From an uncultured Lachnospiraceae bacterium (GTDB taxonomy: Bacteria > Bacillota > Clostridia > Lachnospirales > Lachnospiraceae), in contig CACZQN010000031.1 in NCBI GenBank assembly GCA_902783375.1, positions 1 to 64,000 of the forward strand: a stretch of DNA of 64,000 bases. Reading direction: 5' to 3'. Under the pieces are notes generated by a model that worked only from the letters and a program-made list of their open reading frames with translations, was not told the origin of the DNA and ran no database searches. Positions 17,402-28,140 of this stretch are shown one piece after another; within the stretch, counting starts at the first letter, position 1; every line of letters begins with the position of its first letter. The position numbers and the translations under genes are program-made.

Positions 17402-18310
17402 ATGAAAAATCGAGTTATATTTATTCTTTTCATCATGGCTTTGATGGGGATTGCGGGTTGCTGCCAGCAATCAACTGATCTCAATTTGTCAGGTGTGGAT
17501 GGATTTGCAGTCATGAAAGGGGAGGCCTACTATCTGGTGAATGGGGAGATCTTCCGCTGCAAGGATATGGAACGTGGAAACTGGGAGAAGGTGGAGCTGT
17601 CGGAAAAAGTACGAGAGATCTATGACTGCGAATTTGGATTGTTGTATCTGACAGAAGAGGGTATTCTGAATGACTCGGGAATTGAGGACACGGAGTCTAT
17701 ACCCGGCAATGGGGCAGCAGAAGTGTATGTGCTGCACTCCATGGCGGAGGAGTCAAAGAATACTCCGGTAAAGAAGATTGGTTCTTTCAAATGGGATACT
17801 GCGAATTACCTGTCCGAAGATGGAACGGTGTATATTTGGCAGGAAGAGCAGTGGAAGCCGTTAACATCAACAGAGAAAGTGGTAGATGTTGCCGGATCGT
17901 TCTTGTTGACGGAGACAGGCAAAGTGCTGAAGTGGACGAGTGGAGAAGAGATGGATTCAGCATCTGATCAACCATACAGAAGGATCTTTAGCAGAGATTC
18001 TTCTGACTGCATCGGAATGACCATGGATGGGACCTACACCGCCTGGGCAACAGATCATTTCTTTAATGAGCCGGTTGATGTTGATGACTTCAAGGACGTG
18101 GTTGATATAGAAGTCGCCTCTTCTCATCATGCAATAGGTCTGACGAATTCCGGAAATATCAAGTATGTGTCAGCAGAGGACGCGGCTTTTCAGTTTGAAC
18201 CACTGCTGCAGTGGAATAACATCATTGCAATAACGGATTACGAAAGTATTGTCTATGGGTTGGATCAAAAAGGAAAAGTCTATGTTGTGAATCTGGTGCA
18301 GAACCCTTAG
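17402..18310 (+). CDS. Lipoprotein with RCC1-like beta-propeller repeats
   Basis: 302 residues. It has a lipoprotein signal with lipobox GIAG-C at about residues 17-20, so it is anchored to the outer face of the membrane. The body has repeated segments of the type 'D/VVD-aliphatic-(A/E)-hydrophobic-G-G-K-V-hydrophobic-W' (for example VVDVAGSFLLTETGKVLKW, VVDIEVASSHHAIGLTNSG), characteristic of RCC1-type propellers. It starts two bases after the sleB stop with no clear ribosome site, so translation is probably coupled. Function unknown; shared transcription suggests a role at the wall. Confidence 0.7.
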   Translation: MKNRVIFILFIMALMGIAGCCQQSTDLNLSGVDGFAVMKGEAYYLVNGEIFRCKDMERGNWEKVELSEKVREIYDCEFGLLYLTEEGILNDSGIEDTESIPGNGAAEVYVLHSMAEESKNTPVKKIGSFKWDTANYLSEDGTVYIWQEEQWKPLTSTEKVVDVAGSFLLTETGKVLKWTSGEEMDSASDQPYRRIFSRDSSDCIGMTMDGTYTAWATDHFFNEPVDVDDFKDVVDIEVASSHHAIGLTNSGNIKYVSAEDAAFQFEPLLQWNNIIAITDYESIVYGLDQKGKVYVVNLVQNP

Positions 18311-18360
18311 CAAGCCCAAACAGGTCCCGCAGCAAGCTAACCAAAGCCCTAAACAAGAGA

Positions 18361-18388
18361 GCAGGCCCCGCATGAAGCGGGGCCTGCT
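18361..18388. terminator. Hairpin between convergent lipoprotein gene and rnpB
   Basis: A perfect 11-bp GC-rich stem (GCAGGCCCCGC / GCGGGGCCTGC) closes an ATGAA loop. The T tracts on both sides are weak. It lies downstream of the lipoprotein gene on the plus strand and of the RNase P RNA on the minus strand. Confidence 0.75.
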
Positions 18389-18399
18389 TATTAAAACAA

Positions 18400-18775
18400 G
18401 ATCAGCAGTACGATAAGCCGGGTTCTGTCGTTGGATGATCATCTATCTTGGACGACTGTTGCCAGCCGCCTCACGCAACCTACCATGGAGCACGACGGGC
18501 CGCCGTATGGCTCCAAATTTGGTCTTGCTTCGGATGGGGTTTACACGGACCCCGCCTGTTACCAGACGGGCGGTGGTCTCTTACACCGCCATTTCACCCT
18601 TACCGGTCCGAGGACCGGCGGTTTCATTTCTGCTGCACTTTCCTGGGAGTCACCTCCACCGGACGTTATCCGGCATCCTGCCCTGTGAAGCCCGGACTTT
18701 CCTCAGCGGGAAGATGGCGTGGCTGTAAGACAGTCTTCCGGCCTTCCCTGACCGCGATCACCTGTACTGCTGATC
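18400..18775 (-). ncRNA. rnpB: RNase P RNA, type A
   Basis: Catalytic RNA that cuts the 5' leader from tRNA precursors. Read on the minus strand, conserved parts are GAGGAAAGTCCGGGCTTC near the 5' side, GGTAAGGGTGAAA, the GTAAACCCCATCCGAAGCAA segment, and AGAACCCGGCTTATCG near the 3' end. The first and last 12 bases (GATCAGCAGTAC and its complement) form helix P1 and set the ends. It is about 376 nt long. The 5' end is only 12 bases after the yajC stop, so it lacks its own intergenic promoter. Confidence 0.97.
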
Positions 18776-18787
18776 TGATTTACTGGT

Positions 18788-19096
18788 TTATTTTGCTTTT
18801 TCGACCTCTACGATCGAGGACTTTTTCATCGGGATGCGGCAGTTCTTGTTGCTGCCGAATTCCACGACGACGATCTCATCTGTGATATCAATGACAACAC
18901 CGTAGAAGCCTGCGGTGGTCAGGACGCTGTCACCAAGTTCAAGAGCAGAGAGCATGGCCTCCGTCTTTTCGCGCTCTTTCTTCTGTGGACGATAGCTCAT
19001 GAAGTACATCATACCGCCGATGACGACGACCCAGATGACGATCAGAATCAGGAAGCTGCCTGAGGATCCTTCTGCTGCAAGTAATGCTCCAATCAT
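18788..19096 (-). CDS. yajC: Preprotein translocase subunit YajC
   Basis: 102 residues. Single N-terminal membrane helix (FLILIVIWVVVIGGMMYFM) followed by the YajC signature YRPQKKEREK and a small cytosolic domain (LELGDSVLTTAGFYGVV). It associates with SecDF at the translocon. ATG 19096 is chosen over 19108 and 19144 because AAAGGATGG stands about eight bases upstream and because longer forms would run into tgt. It lies 16 bases after tgt, same strand; tgt-yajC is a widespread pair. Confidence 0.95.
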   Translation of the reverse strand: MIGALLAAEGSSGSFLILIVIWVVVIGGMMYFMSYRPQKKEREKTEAMLSALELGDSVLTTAGFYGVVIDITDEIVVVEFGSNKNCRIPMKKSSIVEVEKAK

Positions 19097-19112
19097 TCTA
19101 AATTCCATCCTT

Positions 19113-20258
<1,146 letters not shown>

Positions 20259-20305
20259 TTAATCGAACTTTTCGAATCTCCCTCTTTTTTCTCAAGAACA
20301 TATTT

Positions 20306-20333
20306 ATTATAATCAAATCTGGAAATATTTCAA
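20306..20333 (-). promoter_or_regulatory. Promoter of tgt-yajC-rnpB
   Basis: On the minus strand TTGAAA and a consensus TATAAT are 16 bases apart, 54 bases before the tgt ATG. Confidence 0.55.
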
Positions 20334-20354
20334 CCGAATTGTTAGGGATTGTTA

Positions 20355-20383
20355 TTGAACTCTTGCTAAAAAAAGGGTAAACT
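20355..20383 (+). promoter_or_regulatory. Promoter of the aldose-epimerase gene
   Basis: TTGAAC and TAAACT are separated by 17 bases; the ATG is 63 bases downstream. Confidence 0.55.
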
Positions 20384-20445
20384 GATAGTGGCTGTTGGCC
20401 TGATTTGGAAAGCCATGGAAGTTCATGGCATGGAAAGGAGTCAGA

Positions 20446-21357
20446 ATGGCAGAATATATCATAAAGAATGAACAGCTGACGCTGACGGTGGATACCGCCG
20501 GTGCAGAGCTGGTTTCCGTGAAGAGTGCGGCAGGGCGGGAATACCTGTTTGATGCAGATCCGAAGTACTGGAAGAGGCATTCTCCTGTCTTATTCCCGTT
20601 TGTCGGCGGGGTGCGCGGGAAAGAGTACCGCTACCAGGGCGTGTCCTACCCGATGGGCCAGCATGGCTTTGCGAGAGATATGGAATTCACATTCCTGTCC
20701 GAGACCGAGACAGAAGCCGGTAAAGAGATCTGGTTCTGCCTTGCTGCGGATGAGGAGACAAAGAAGAAGTACCCGTTTGATTTTGTACTGCGGATCGGCT
20801 ATCGCCTGAAGGATAACCAGGTGACGGCACTCTGGGAAGTGGAGAATCAGGGGACGGCGGATATGCCGTTCTCCATCGGTGCGCATCCGGCATTCTACTG
20901 TCCGAAGAAGCCGGCAGCAGGGGAGACCCCGGATCCGGCACCGCGGACCGAGTATGAGCTGCGGTTTGATACGAAAGAGCCGATTTCCTTCTACCTTCTG
21001 AAGGACGGTCTTGCAGTACCGGAAGTGACGGAGACGCTGGCACAGAGTGAAACCGGTGCAGCTCCGCTGGTGGAAGGCATCTTTGACCGGGATGCATTGA
21101 TTGTGGCCGGGAACCAGGCACACCAGGTCTCCCTGGCAAAGAAGGGCGAAGAGCCTTATGTGACCGTCGATTTCGACGCACCGCTGTTCGGCCTCTGGTC
21201 CCCGCCGGGAACAGATGTCCCGTTCGTCTGCATCGAACCGTGGTTCGGTAGATGTGATGCCCATGACTTTACCGGTACCCTGGAAGAGCGGGAATATGGC
21301 CAGTTGGCGGCACCGGGTGAAACAAAGGCATATTCTTATCGCATGACATTTGCGTAA
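20446..21357 (+). CDS. Aldose 1-epimerase family protein (LacX-like)
   Basis: 303 residues, cytosolic. It belongs to the galactose-mutarotase-like fold, LacX/YeaD side: IKNEQLTLTVDTAGAEL at the N-terminus, PVLFPFVGG, the catalytic-type His in GQHGFARD and a second His in IGAHPAFYCP. The family interconverts alpha and beta anomers of sugars or sugar phosphates; the substrate cannot be told. ATG 20446 has GGAAAGGAG five bases upstream. No sugar operon surrounds it; XpaC follows after 18 bases. Confidence 0.9.
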   Translation: MAEYIIKNEQLTLTVDTAGAELVSVKSAAGREYLFDADPKYWKRHSPVLFPFVGGVRGKEYRYQGVSYPMGQHGFARDMEFTFLSETETEAGKEIWFCLAADEETKKKYPFDFVLRIGYRLKDNQVTALWEVENQGTADMPFSIGAHPAFYCPKKPAAGETPDPAPRTEYELRFDTKEPISFYLLKDGLAVPEVTETLAQSETGAAPLVEGIFDRDALIVAGNQAHQVSLAKKGEEPYVTVDFDAPLFGLWSPPGTDVPFVCIEPWFGRCDAHDFTGTLEEREYGQLAAPGETKAYSYRMTFA

Positions 21358-21375
21358 TGGAGGAATAGAGAAACG

Positions 21376-22929
21376 ATGGCAAATGACAACTGGGATTCCT
21401 GGGGAAAGGATCTGGACCGCATCGTGGATGAAGCGATTCATTCCGGGAACTACGGGAATCTGAGCGGTACAGTTGCGGATACGATCAACCAGGCGATCGA
21501 CGAAGTGTCAAAGGCTGTGAACAACACCGTTGACCAGATCTTTCCGGAGTCTGTCCGGGTACAGATTCCGAAGGAGTACTGGGACCGTGTCGCAAAGCCG
21601 AATGCATCTCCTGATCAGATCCGCAGACAGCGCCAGGCGGCAGCAAGAAGAGCGGCGGCAGCCGAGGGACGGCAGAGTGCACCGGATGAGCCGGGAAGAG
21701 CAACGGCTGCCGGGATCGCACGGGATGCAGCGGGCAGTTTTGCAACATCCGGCAGCAAGTTTATCGAATCGCTGAAGTATTTCAAGTCGAATGTCTCGCT
21801 CAAAGTTTCCGGCATTCTGAAGACGGTGTTCGGCGGCATCTTTTCGATCGGCGGAATCGGGGTCTTCACGGATTTTATCAATTACGGAGACTTTTCAGAC
21901 TTTCTGATCAGCATTGCATTTATGGTGGGCTTCGGTTACATGCTTGGAAGCGGTATCTACGAGCTGGTTGGTGGAAAGCGTTACAAGAAGTATAAAGAAG
22001 CGCTGGAGATGAACGGCGACCAGGGATATATCTCGATCGACGATCTTGCAGCGTTCACGGATCTTCCAAGAAGAACGATCATCAAGGATCTGAAGAAGAT
22101 GATCAAGAAGAGATGGTTCAAGGAAGGGCATCTCGATCAGAATGAGACCACCTTTATTGCGACCAATGAGATGTACAAGCTCTATCTGGATGCACAGCGC
22201 AGTGCGAAGCAGCGCGCCGCTTCGAATGTCGTGGAACGCGAGCAGAAGACAGAGAAGAAGAAGGCAGAGACACGGAAGAATGAGACAGAGGCGGTACAGA
22301 ATGAGTCCGATCTGCCGGAAGAGGTCCGTGAGATCCTGACGCAGGGAAGAACCTATATCCGGGAGATCCACGAGGCGAACGACCGGATTCCGGGAGAAGA
22401 GATCTCGGAGAAGATTTCCCGCATGGAAGATATCACAAAGAATATCTTTGCGCGTGTGGAAGAGCATCCGGAACTTGCGGACAACACCAAGCGGCTCATG
22501 AATTACTACCTGCCGCTGACGGTCAAGCTGCTCAATGCCTACGCGGATATGGACCAGCAGAAGTATTCCGGCGAGAATATCGAGAACTCGAAGCGGGAGA
22601 TCGAAGAGACCATCGACACCCTGAACGATGCCTTTGAGCAGATGCTTGACGATTTGTACAAGGTAACGGCATGGGATGTCGCTTCTGATATTTCCGTTCT
22701 GAACACGATCCTGAAGCGGGAAGGTCTCGGCGAGAAGGATTTCAAGGAATACATGGATGCTGCTGCGCAGATGGAAGAAGAGGAAAAGATGCAGATGACA
22801 TCCACGGGCGAGAGCGTTCCGGCAGGAAGCCTGTACACAGACGGCTATACGGACGGGTACACGGATGATCTTTCCGGCGGCGGCTACGCGGCGAAGAGCC
22901 CGGATTCCGATATTGAACTGCATCTGTAA
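21376..22929 (+). CDS. XpaC-family membrane protein
   Basis: 517 residues. The family is named after B. subtilis XpaC, linked to hydrolysis of 5-bromo-4-chloroindolyl phosphate; its molecular role is not known. Seen: an Ala/Arg-rich N-terminal part, two adjacent membrane helices (about 155-200), then a HTH-like segment (YISIDDLAAFTDLPRRTIIK) and a helical cytosolic domain, including a charged Glu/Lys-rich stretch about 285-315. The C-terminus carries short YTDGYTDGYTDD repeats. The pairing with telA directly downstream is conserved in many Firmicutes. Confidence 0.85.
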   Translation: MANDNWDSWGKDLDRIVDEAIHSGNYGNLSGTVADTINQAIDEVSKAVNNTVDQIFPESVRVQIPKEYWDRVAKPNASPDQIRRQRQAAARRAAAAEGRQSAPDEPGRATAAGIARDAAGSFATSGSKFIESLKYFKSNVSLKVSGILKTVFGGIFSIGGIGVFTDFINYGDFSDFLISIAFMVGFGYMLGSGIYELVGGKRYKKYKEALEMNGDQGYISIDDLAAFTDLPRRTIIKDLKKMIKKRWFKEGHLDQNETTFIATNEMYKLYLDAQRSAKQRAASNVVEREQKTEKKKAETRKNETEAVQNESDLPEEVREILTQGRTYIREIHEANDRIPGEEISEKISRMEDITKNIFARVEEHPELADNTKRLMNYYLPLTVKLLNAYADMDQQKYSGENIENSKREIEETIDTLNDAFEQMLDDLYKVTAWDVASDISVLNTILKREGLGEKDFKEYMDAAAQMEEEEKMQMTSTGESVPAGSLYTDGYTDGYTDDLSGGGYAAKSPDSDIELHL

Positions 22930-22935
22930 GAGATT

Positions 22936-22951
22936 GGTCCTGAACCGTTAC
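22936..22951 (-). repeat. Single copy of the GTAACTGTTCAGGACCGAC motif (one mismatch, partial)
   Basis: GGTCCTGAACCGTTAC, 16 bases, begins seven bases after the XpaC stop. It matches the terminal motif of the two large hairpin elements at 26588 and 60206. Confidence 0.6.
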
Positions 22952-22985
22952 GATTTGGGATTCTATTTACGAGGAGGATAAAGCT

Positions 22986-24209
22986 ATGAACGAAGAGAAC
23001 AACACCCAGAATGCGCTTGAGAGCATGAATGCTGCAGCTGCAGGTACATTTGCGGATACTGCATTCTCGGCAGAAGTTCCGTCCCTGACCCTGAATCCGG
23101 AAGCATCCACCCAGGGTGCAGCCATGGCAGTCGCTGCGCAGGCACCGGTGGAAGAGAAGAAAGAAGCCGGCCCGGTTGTGGATGAGAGCATCCTTTCTCC
23201 GCAGGAGAAGAAGATGGTTGAGGAGTTCTCGAAGCAGATCGATCTGACCAACACGGCCCAGATCCTGCAGTATGGCTCCGGAACCCAGAAGAAGATGGCG
23301 GATTTCTCGGATAAGGCTCTTGAGAATGTCCGTACCAAGGACATGGGGGAAGTCGGACAGCTTCTTTCCGATGTCGTGCTGGAACTGAAGAATTTCGATG
23401 AGGATGATAAGAAGGGTGTCTTTGGATTCTTCAAGAAGCAGGTCAATAAGATCGAGGTCATGAAGACCAAGTATGACAAGGCTGAGGTCAACATCAACAA
23501 GATCAGCGATGCACTCGAACAGCACCAGGTCGTCCTGATGAAGGACTCTGCAATGCTTGATCAGATGTATCAGCAGAATCTTGCATATTTTAAAGAACTT
23601 TCCATGTATATTCTTGCAGGAAAGAAGAAACTGGAGGAAGTCCGCTCTACGACGCTTGCAGAACTGACGGAGAAAGCAAAGGCTTCGGGGCTTCCGGAGG
23701 ATGCGCAGGCAGCCAGAGACTGTGAGGATATGTGCAACCGCTTCGAGAAGAAGCTCTATGATCTGGAACTGACCCGCATGATCTCTGTCCAGACCGGTCC
23801 GCAGATCCGTCTGGTCCAGGAGAATGATACGCTGATGGTCGAGAAGATCCAGTCGACCCTGGTCAACACCATTCCGCTCTGGAAGAGCCAGATGGTCATC
23901 GCACTCGGCGTGCAGCATTCCCAGGATGCCATCAAGGCAGAGCGTGAGGTCAACAACATGACCAACGAGCTCCTGAAGAAGAATGCGGCTGCGCTGAAGA
24001 CCGCTACGATTGAGACGGCCAAGGAAGCAGAGCGCGGCATCGTGGATATCGAGACCCTGAAGGCAACCAACGAGAACCTGATCCAGACCTTCGACGAGGT
24101 GCTGAGAATCCAGACCGAAGGCAGGGAGAAGAGAGTTGCTGCGGAAGCAGAGATGGCGAGACTCGAGAGCGAGCTGAAGAACAAACTGCTTGATTATGCA
24201 AAGAAATGA
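22986..24209 (+). CDS. telA: TelA-family (toxic anion resistance) protein
   Basis: 407 residues, soluble, mostly alpha-helical and probably coiled coil. TelA proteins were first linked to tellurite resistance and today are mostly associated with envelope stress. The N-terminal 60 residues are Ala/Pro-rich and variable; the conserved part starts near residue 75 (EEFSKQIDLTN) with the FGFFKKQVNKIE segment, and the end (ESELKNKLLDYAKK) is typical. It lies 56 bases after XpaC with a GAGGAGG site, likely in the same transcript, which stops at the hairpin at 24222. Confidence 0.9.
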   Translation: MNEENNTQNALESMNAAAAGTFADTAFSAEVPSLTLNPEASTQGAAMAVAAQAPVEEKKEAGPVVDESILSPQEKKMVEEFSKQIDLTNTAQILQYGSGTQKKMADFSDKALENVRTKDMGEVGQLLSDVVLELKNFDEDDKKGVFGFFKKQVNKIEVMKTKYDKAEVNINKISDALEQHQVVLMKDSAMLDQMYQQNLAYFKELSMYILAGKKKLEEVRSTTLAELTEKAKASGLPEDAQAARDCEDMCNRFEKKLYDLELTRMISVQTGPQIRLVQENDTLMVEKIQSTLVNTIPLWKSQMVIALGVQHSQDAIKAEREVNNMTNELLKKNAAALKTATIETAKEAERGIVDIETLKATNENLIQTFDEVLRIQTEGREKRVAAEAEMARLESELKNKLLDYAKK

Positions 24210-24221
24210 ATGAATATACGC

Positions 24222-24257
24222 GGAAGTCGGAAAGAAGTTCCGGCTTCCTTTTATTTA
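24222..24257 (+). terminator. Terminator of the XpaC-telA transcript
   Basis: Stem GGAAGTCGG / CCGGCTTCC with one mismatch, followed by TTTTATTT. Confidence 0.8.
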
Positions 24258-24260
24258 CAC

Positions 24261-25791
<1,531 letters not shown>

Positions 25792-25801
25792 GTTTAAAGA
25801 A

Positions 25802-25831
25802 CCTGCTGCGGGCAACCGCAGCGGGTTTTTG
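25802..25831 (+). terminator. guaB terminator
   Basis: CCTGCTGCGG / CCGCAGCGGG stem with a GCAA tetraloop, followed by TTTTT. Confidence 0.85.
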
Positions 25832-25841
25832 TGGTTAATTT

Positions 25842-25854
25842 CCGGCATCGCCGG
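25842..25854 (+). promoter_or_regulatory. Mini-hairpin just before the purO ribosome site
   Basis: CCGGC-ATC-GCCGG, a perfect 5-bp stem with a three-base loop, stands eight bases before GGAG of purO. A similar GGC-ATC-GCC element is found before the upp ribosome site. Confidence 0.45.
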
Positions 25855-25874
25855 CAGAATGGAGTGTGAGTATT

Positions 25875-26591
25875 ATGGCAGTAAAGAGTCTTGCAGCAGA
25901 ACTGGCAGGGAATTCCTACCCGGGCAGAGGCATCGTGATCGGAAAGAGCGAGTGCGGGAAGTACGCCGTGACCGCTTATTTCATCATGGGCAGAAGTGAG
26001 AACAGCAGAAACCGTGTCTTCGTCGAGGACGGCGAGGGCATCCGCACCGAGGCATATGATCCGTCCAAAATGGCTGATCCGTCTCTGATCATCTATGCAC
26101 CGGTCCGTGTCCTTGGCAACAAGACCATTGTGACCAATGGCGACCAGACAGATACCATCTATGAACTGATGGACAAGCAGATGACCTTCGAGCAGTCCCT
26201 GCGCGGCCGTACCTTCGAGCCGGACGGTCCGAACTATACCCCGAGAATTTCCGGTATCATGCACATTGAGAACGGTGTCTACAACTATGCAATGTCGATC
26301 CTGAAGACCGATGAGGGCGATCCGGAGACCGTGAACCGCTATACATTTGCCTACAACAAGCCGCAGGCAGGTGTCGGCCGTTTCCTCCACACCTATGACG
26401 GCGATGGCAATCCGCTTCCGAGCTTCACCGGCGAGCCGACCAAGGTGGATATTACCGGGGATATCGATGCATTTACCAATCTGGTCTGGGAGAACCTGAA
26501 CGCAGACAATAAGATCTCCCTGTTCGTCCGCTACATCAACATCGAGGATGGCACCTACGAGACCAGAATCGTCAACAAGTATACAAAGTAA
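25875..26591 (+). CDS. purO: IMP cyclohydrolase, PurO type
   Basis: 238 residues. Closes FAICAR to IMP, the last step of purine synthesis. It belongs to the PurO/IMP cyclohydrolase-like family and not to the PurH N-terminal domain; recognisable by NSYPGRGIVIGKS, YFIMGRSENSRNRVF and RTFEPDGPNYTPRISG. ATG 25875 is preferred to the GTG nine bases before. It lies upstream of a stand-alone AICAR transformylase, so the two enzymes together replace bifunctional PurH. The stop codon is the second to fourth base of the repeat element at 26588. Confidence 0.93.
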   Translation: MAVKSLAAELAGNSYPGRGIVIGKSECGKYAVTAYFIMGRSENSRNRVFVEDGEGIRTEAYDPSKMADPSLIIYAPVRVLGNKTIVTNGDQTDTIYELMDKQMTFEQSLRGRTFEPDGPNYTPRISGIMHIENGVYNYAMSILKTDEGDPETVNRYTFAYNKPQAGVGRFLHTYDGDGNPLPSFTGEPTKVDITGDIDAFTNLVWENLNADNKISLFVRYINIEDGTYETRIVNKYTK

Positions 26592-26697
26592 CTGTTCAGG
26601 ACCGACAAGAGTTGCGCAGCAACGATTAGCCGCGCAGCTGGCGGTTGGAGTTCGACAGCGTCGAACTCCTAAAGATTATCGGTCCTGAAAAGTAATC
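26588..26697. repeat. Structured repeat element, copy A (about 110 bp)
   Basis: It opens with GTAACTGTTCAGGACCGAC and ends with the imperfect complement ATCGGTCCTGAA plus AAGTAATC. Inside are three small hairpins in a row: GTTGC-GCA-GCAAC, CCGC...GCGG, and GGAGTTCGAC-AGC-GTCGAACTCC. A core of about 34 bases (ACAAGAGTTGC through CCGCGCAGC) is nearly identical to copy B at 60206. The element overlaps the purO stop and separates it from the AICAR transformylase. No protein is encoded. Confidence 0.85.
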
Positions 26698-26728
26698 ACA
26701 CCTACATAAAGAAAGGAATGATACGACC

Positions 26729-27907
26729 ATGAACGAGATCGAACTGAAATATGGCTGCAACCCGAATCAGAAACCTTCCCGCATCTATATGGCAGATGGC
26801 TCCGACCTTCCGGTCACCGTCCTGAACGGTAAGCCGGGATATATCAACTTCCTGGATGCGCTGAACGGAATCCAGCTGGTCATGGAGCTGAAGCGTGCGA
26901 CCGGTCTTCCGGCAGCAACTTCCTTCAAACATGTCTCTCCGGCTGGTGCTGCCATCGGCAGACCGCTTTCTGAAGTGGAGAAGAAGATCTACTGGGTTGA
27001 GGATATGGGTGATCTTTCCCCGCTGGCATGCGCTTATGCAAGAGCTCGTGGTGCAGACCGCATGAGCTCCTTTGGTGATTTCATCTCCCTGTCCGATGTC
27101 TGCGATGTCGATACTGCAAAGCTGATCAAGAGAGAGGTTTCCGATGGTGTCATCGCACCGGGCTATGAGCCGGAAGCACTGGAGATCCTGAAGTCCAAGA
27201 AGAAGGGCGGCTACAACGTCATCCAGATCGACACGAACTACAAGCCGGAAGAGATCGAGCGCAAGCAGGTCTACGGCATCACCTTTGAGCAGGGAAGAAA
27301 TGAACTGGTTATCGACAAGGAGTACTTCAATAATATCGTGACAGAGAACAAGGATCTGCCGGATTCTGCGAAGGCTGACCTCGCGATTGCCATGATCACC
27401 CTGAAGTACACCCAGTCGAACTCCGTCTGCTACGCAAAGGACGGCCAAGCCATCGGTATCGGTGCCGGCCAGCAGAGCCGTATCCACTGCACCAGACTGG
27501 CAGGCCAGAAGGCAGACAACTGGTGGCTCCGTCAGTCCCCACAGGTTCTGTCCCTGCCGTTCAAGCCGGGCATCGGCCGTGCAGACCGTGACAACGCCAT
27601 CGACGTCTATATGAGTGATGATGCTGTTGACGTCATTGGCGATGATGTATGGCAGAACACCTTCACCGAGCAGCCGCCGGTCTTCACCCGCGAGGAGAGA
27701 AGAGCATGGCTTGACAAGATGACAGGTGTATCCCTCGGTTCCGATGCATTCTTCCCGTTCGGTGACAACATCGAGCGTGCACATCGTTCCGGCGTACAGT
27801 ATATCGCTGAGCCGGGCGGCTCCATCCGTGACGATAACGTCATCGAGACCTGCAACAAGTACGGGATTGTCATGAGCTTCACCGGAATCAGACTGTTCCA
27901 TCATTGA
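26729..27907 (+). CDS. purH: AICAR formyltransferase (stand-alone PurH C-terminal domain)
   Basis: 392 residues. Transfers a formyl group from 10-formyl-THF to AICAR, giving FAICAR for PurO. It corresponds to the transformylase domain of PurH only; the IMP cyclohydrolase domain is absent. The catalytic Lys-His pair is intact at 67-68 in [11 protein letters not shown]. Also seen: [21 protein letters not shown] and the C-terminal [11 protein letters not shown]. It stands with purO and guaB and ends at a very strong terminator. Confidence 0.95.
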   Translation: MNEIELKYGCNPNQKPSRIYMADGSDLPVTVLNGKPGYINFLDALNGIQLVMELKRATGLPAATSFKHVSPAGAAIGRPLSEVEKKIYWVEDMGDLSPLACAYARARGADRMSSFGDFISLSDVCDVDTAKLIKREVSDGVIAPGYEPEALEILKSKKKGGYNVIQIDTNYKPEEIERKQVYGITFEQGRNELVIDKEYFNNIVTENKDLPDSAKADLAIAMITLKYTQSNSVCYAKDGQAIGIGAGQQSRIHCTRLAGQKADNWWLRQSPQVLSLPFKPGIGRADRDNAIDVYMSDDAVDVIGDDVWQNTFTEQPPVFTREERRAWLDKMTGVSLGSDAFFPFGDNIERAHRSGVQYIAEPGGSIRDDNVIETCNKYGIVMSFTGIRLFHH

Positions 27908-27947
27908 TCTGACCGGACAGTATATTTCGCAGTATAATATGAAATAA

Positions 27948-28031
27948 GCCTTCCTTTGGAAAGTCTCTGTGAGCCTGCTGGTGCGCTTTGCTTACATGCA
28001 GGCACAGAGACTTTCCGGGGAAGGCTTTTTT
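27948..28031 (+). terminator. Long terminator after purH
   Basis: A long, nearly continuous stem (GCCTTCC/GGAAGGC, GGAAAGTCTCTGTG/CACAGAGACTTTCC, CCTGC/GCAGG) with a 19-base loop, followed by six T. Confidence 0.9.
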
Positions 28032-28062
28032 CTGTTACGGCAGAGAAATTTCCTGTCAGGTG

Positions 28063-28091
28063 TTGGGTTTTTTGCTGAGCAGGGGTATAAT
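28063..28091 (+). promoter_or_regulatory. Promoter of the metallo-hydrolase gene
   Basis: TTGGGT and a perfect TATAAT are separated by 17 bases; the ATG follows 49 bases later. Confidence 0.6.
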
Positions 28092-28140
28092 CATAGGAAA
28101 CAGATATCACTGTGTAACGATCCGTGAAGGAGGAGAAGGA

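Noticed and set aside
18431..18885. Three overlapping plus-strand frames between 18431 and 18885
   Set aside because: They lie over the RNase P RNA on the other strand and have no protein-like features.
26607..26677. tRNA gene in the repeat element
   Set aside because: Several hairpins in a row resemble a cloverleaf at first sight, but there is no T-loop GTTC-AA, no acceptor stem and no anticodon-loop pattern.
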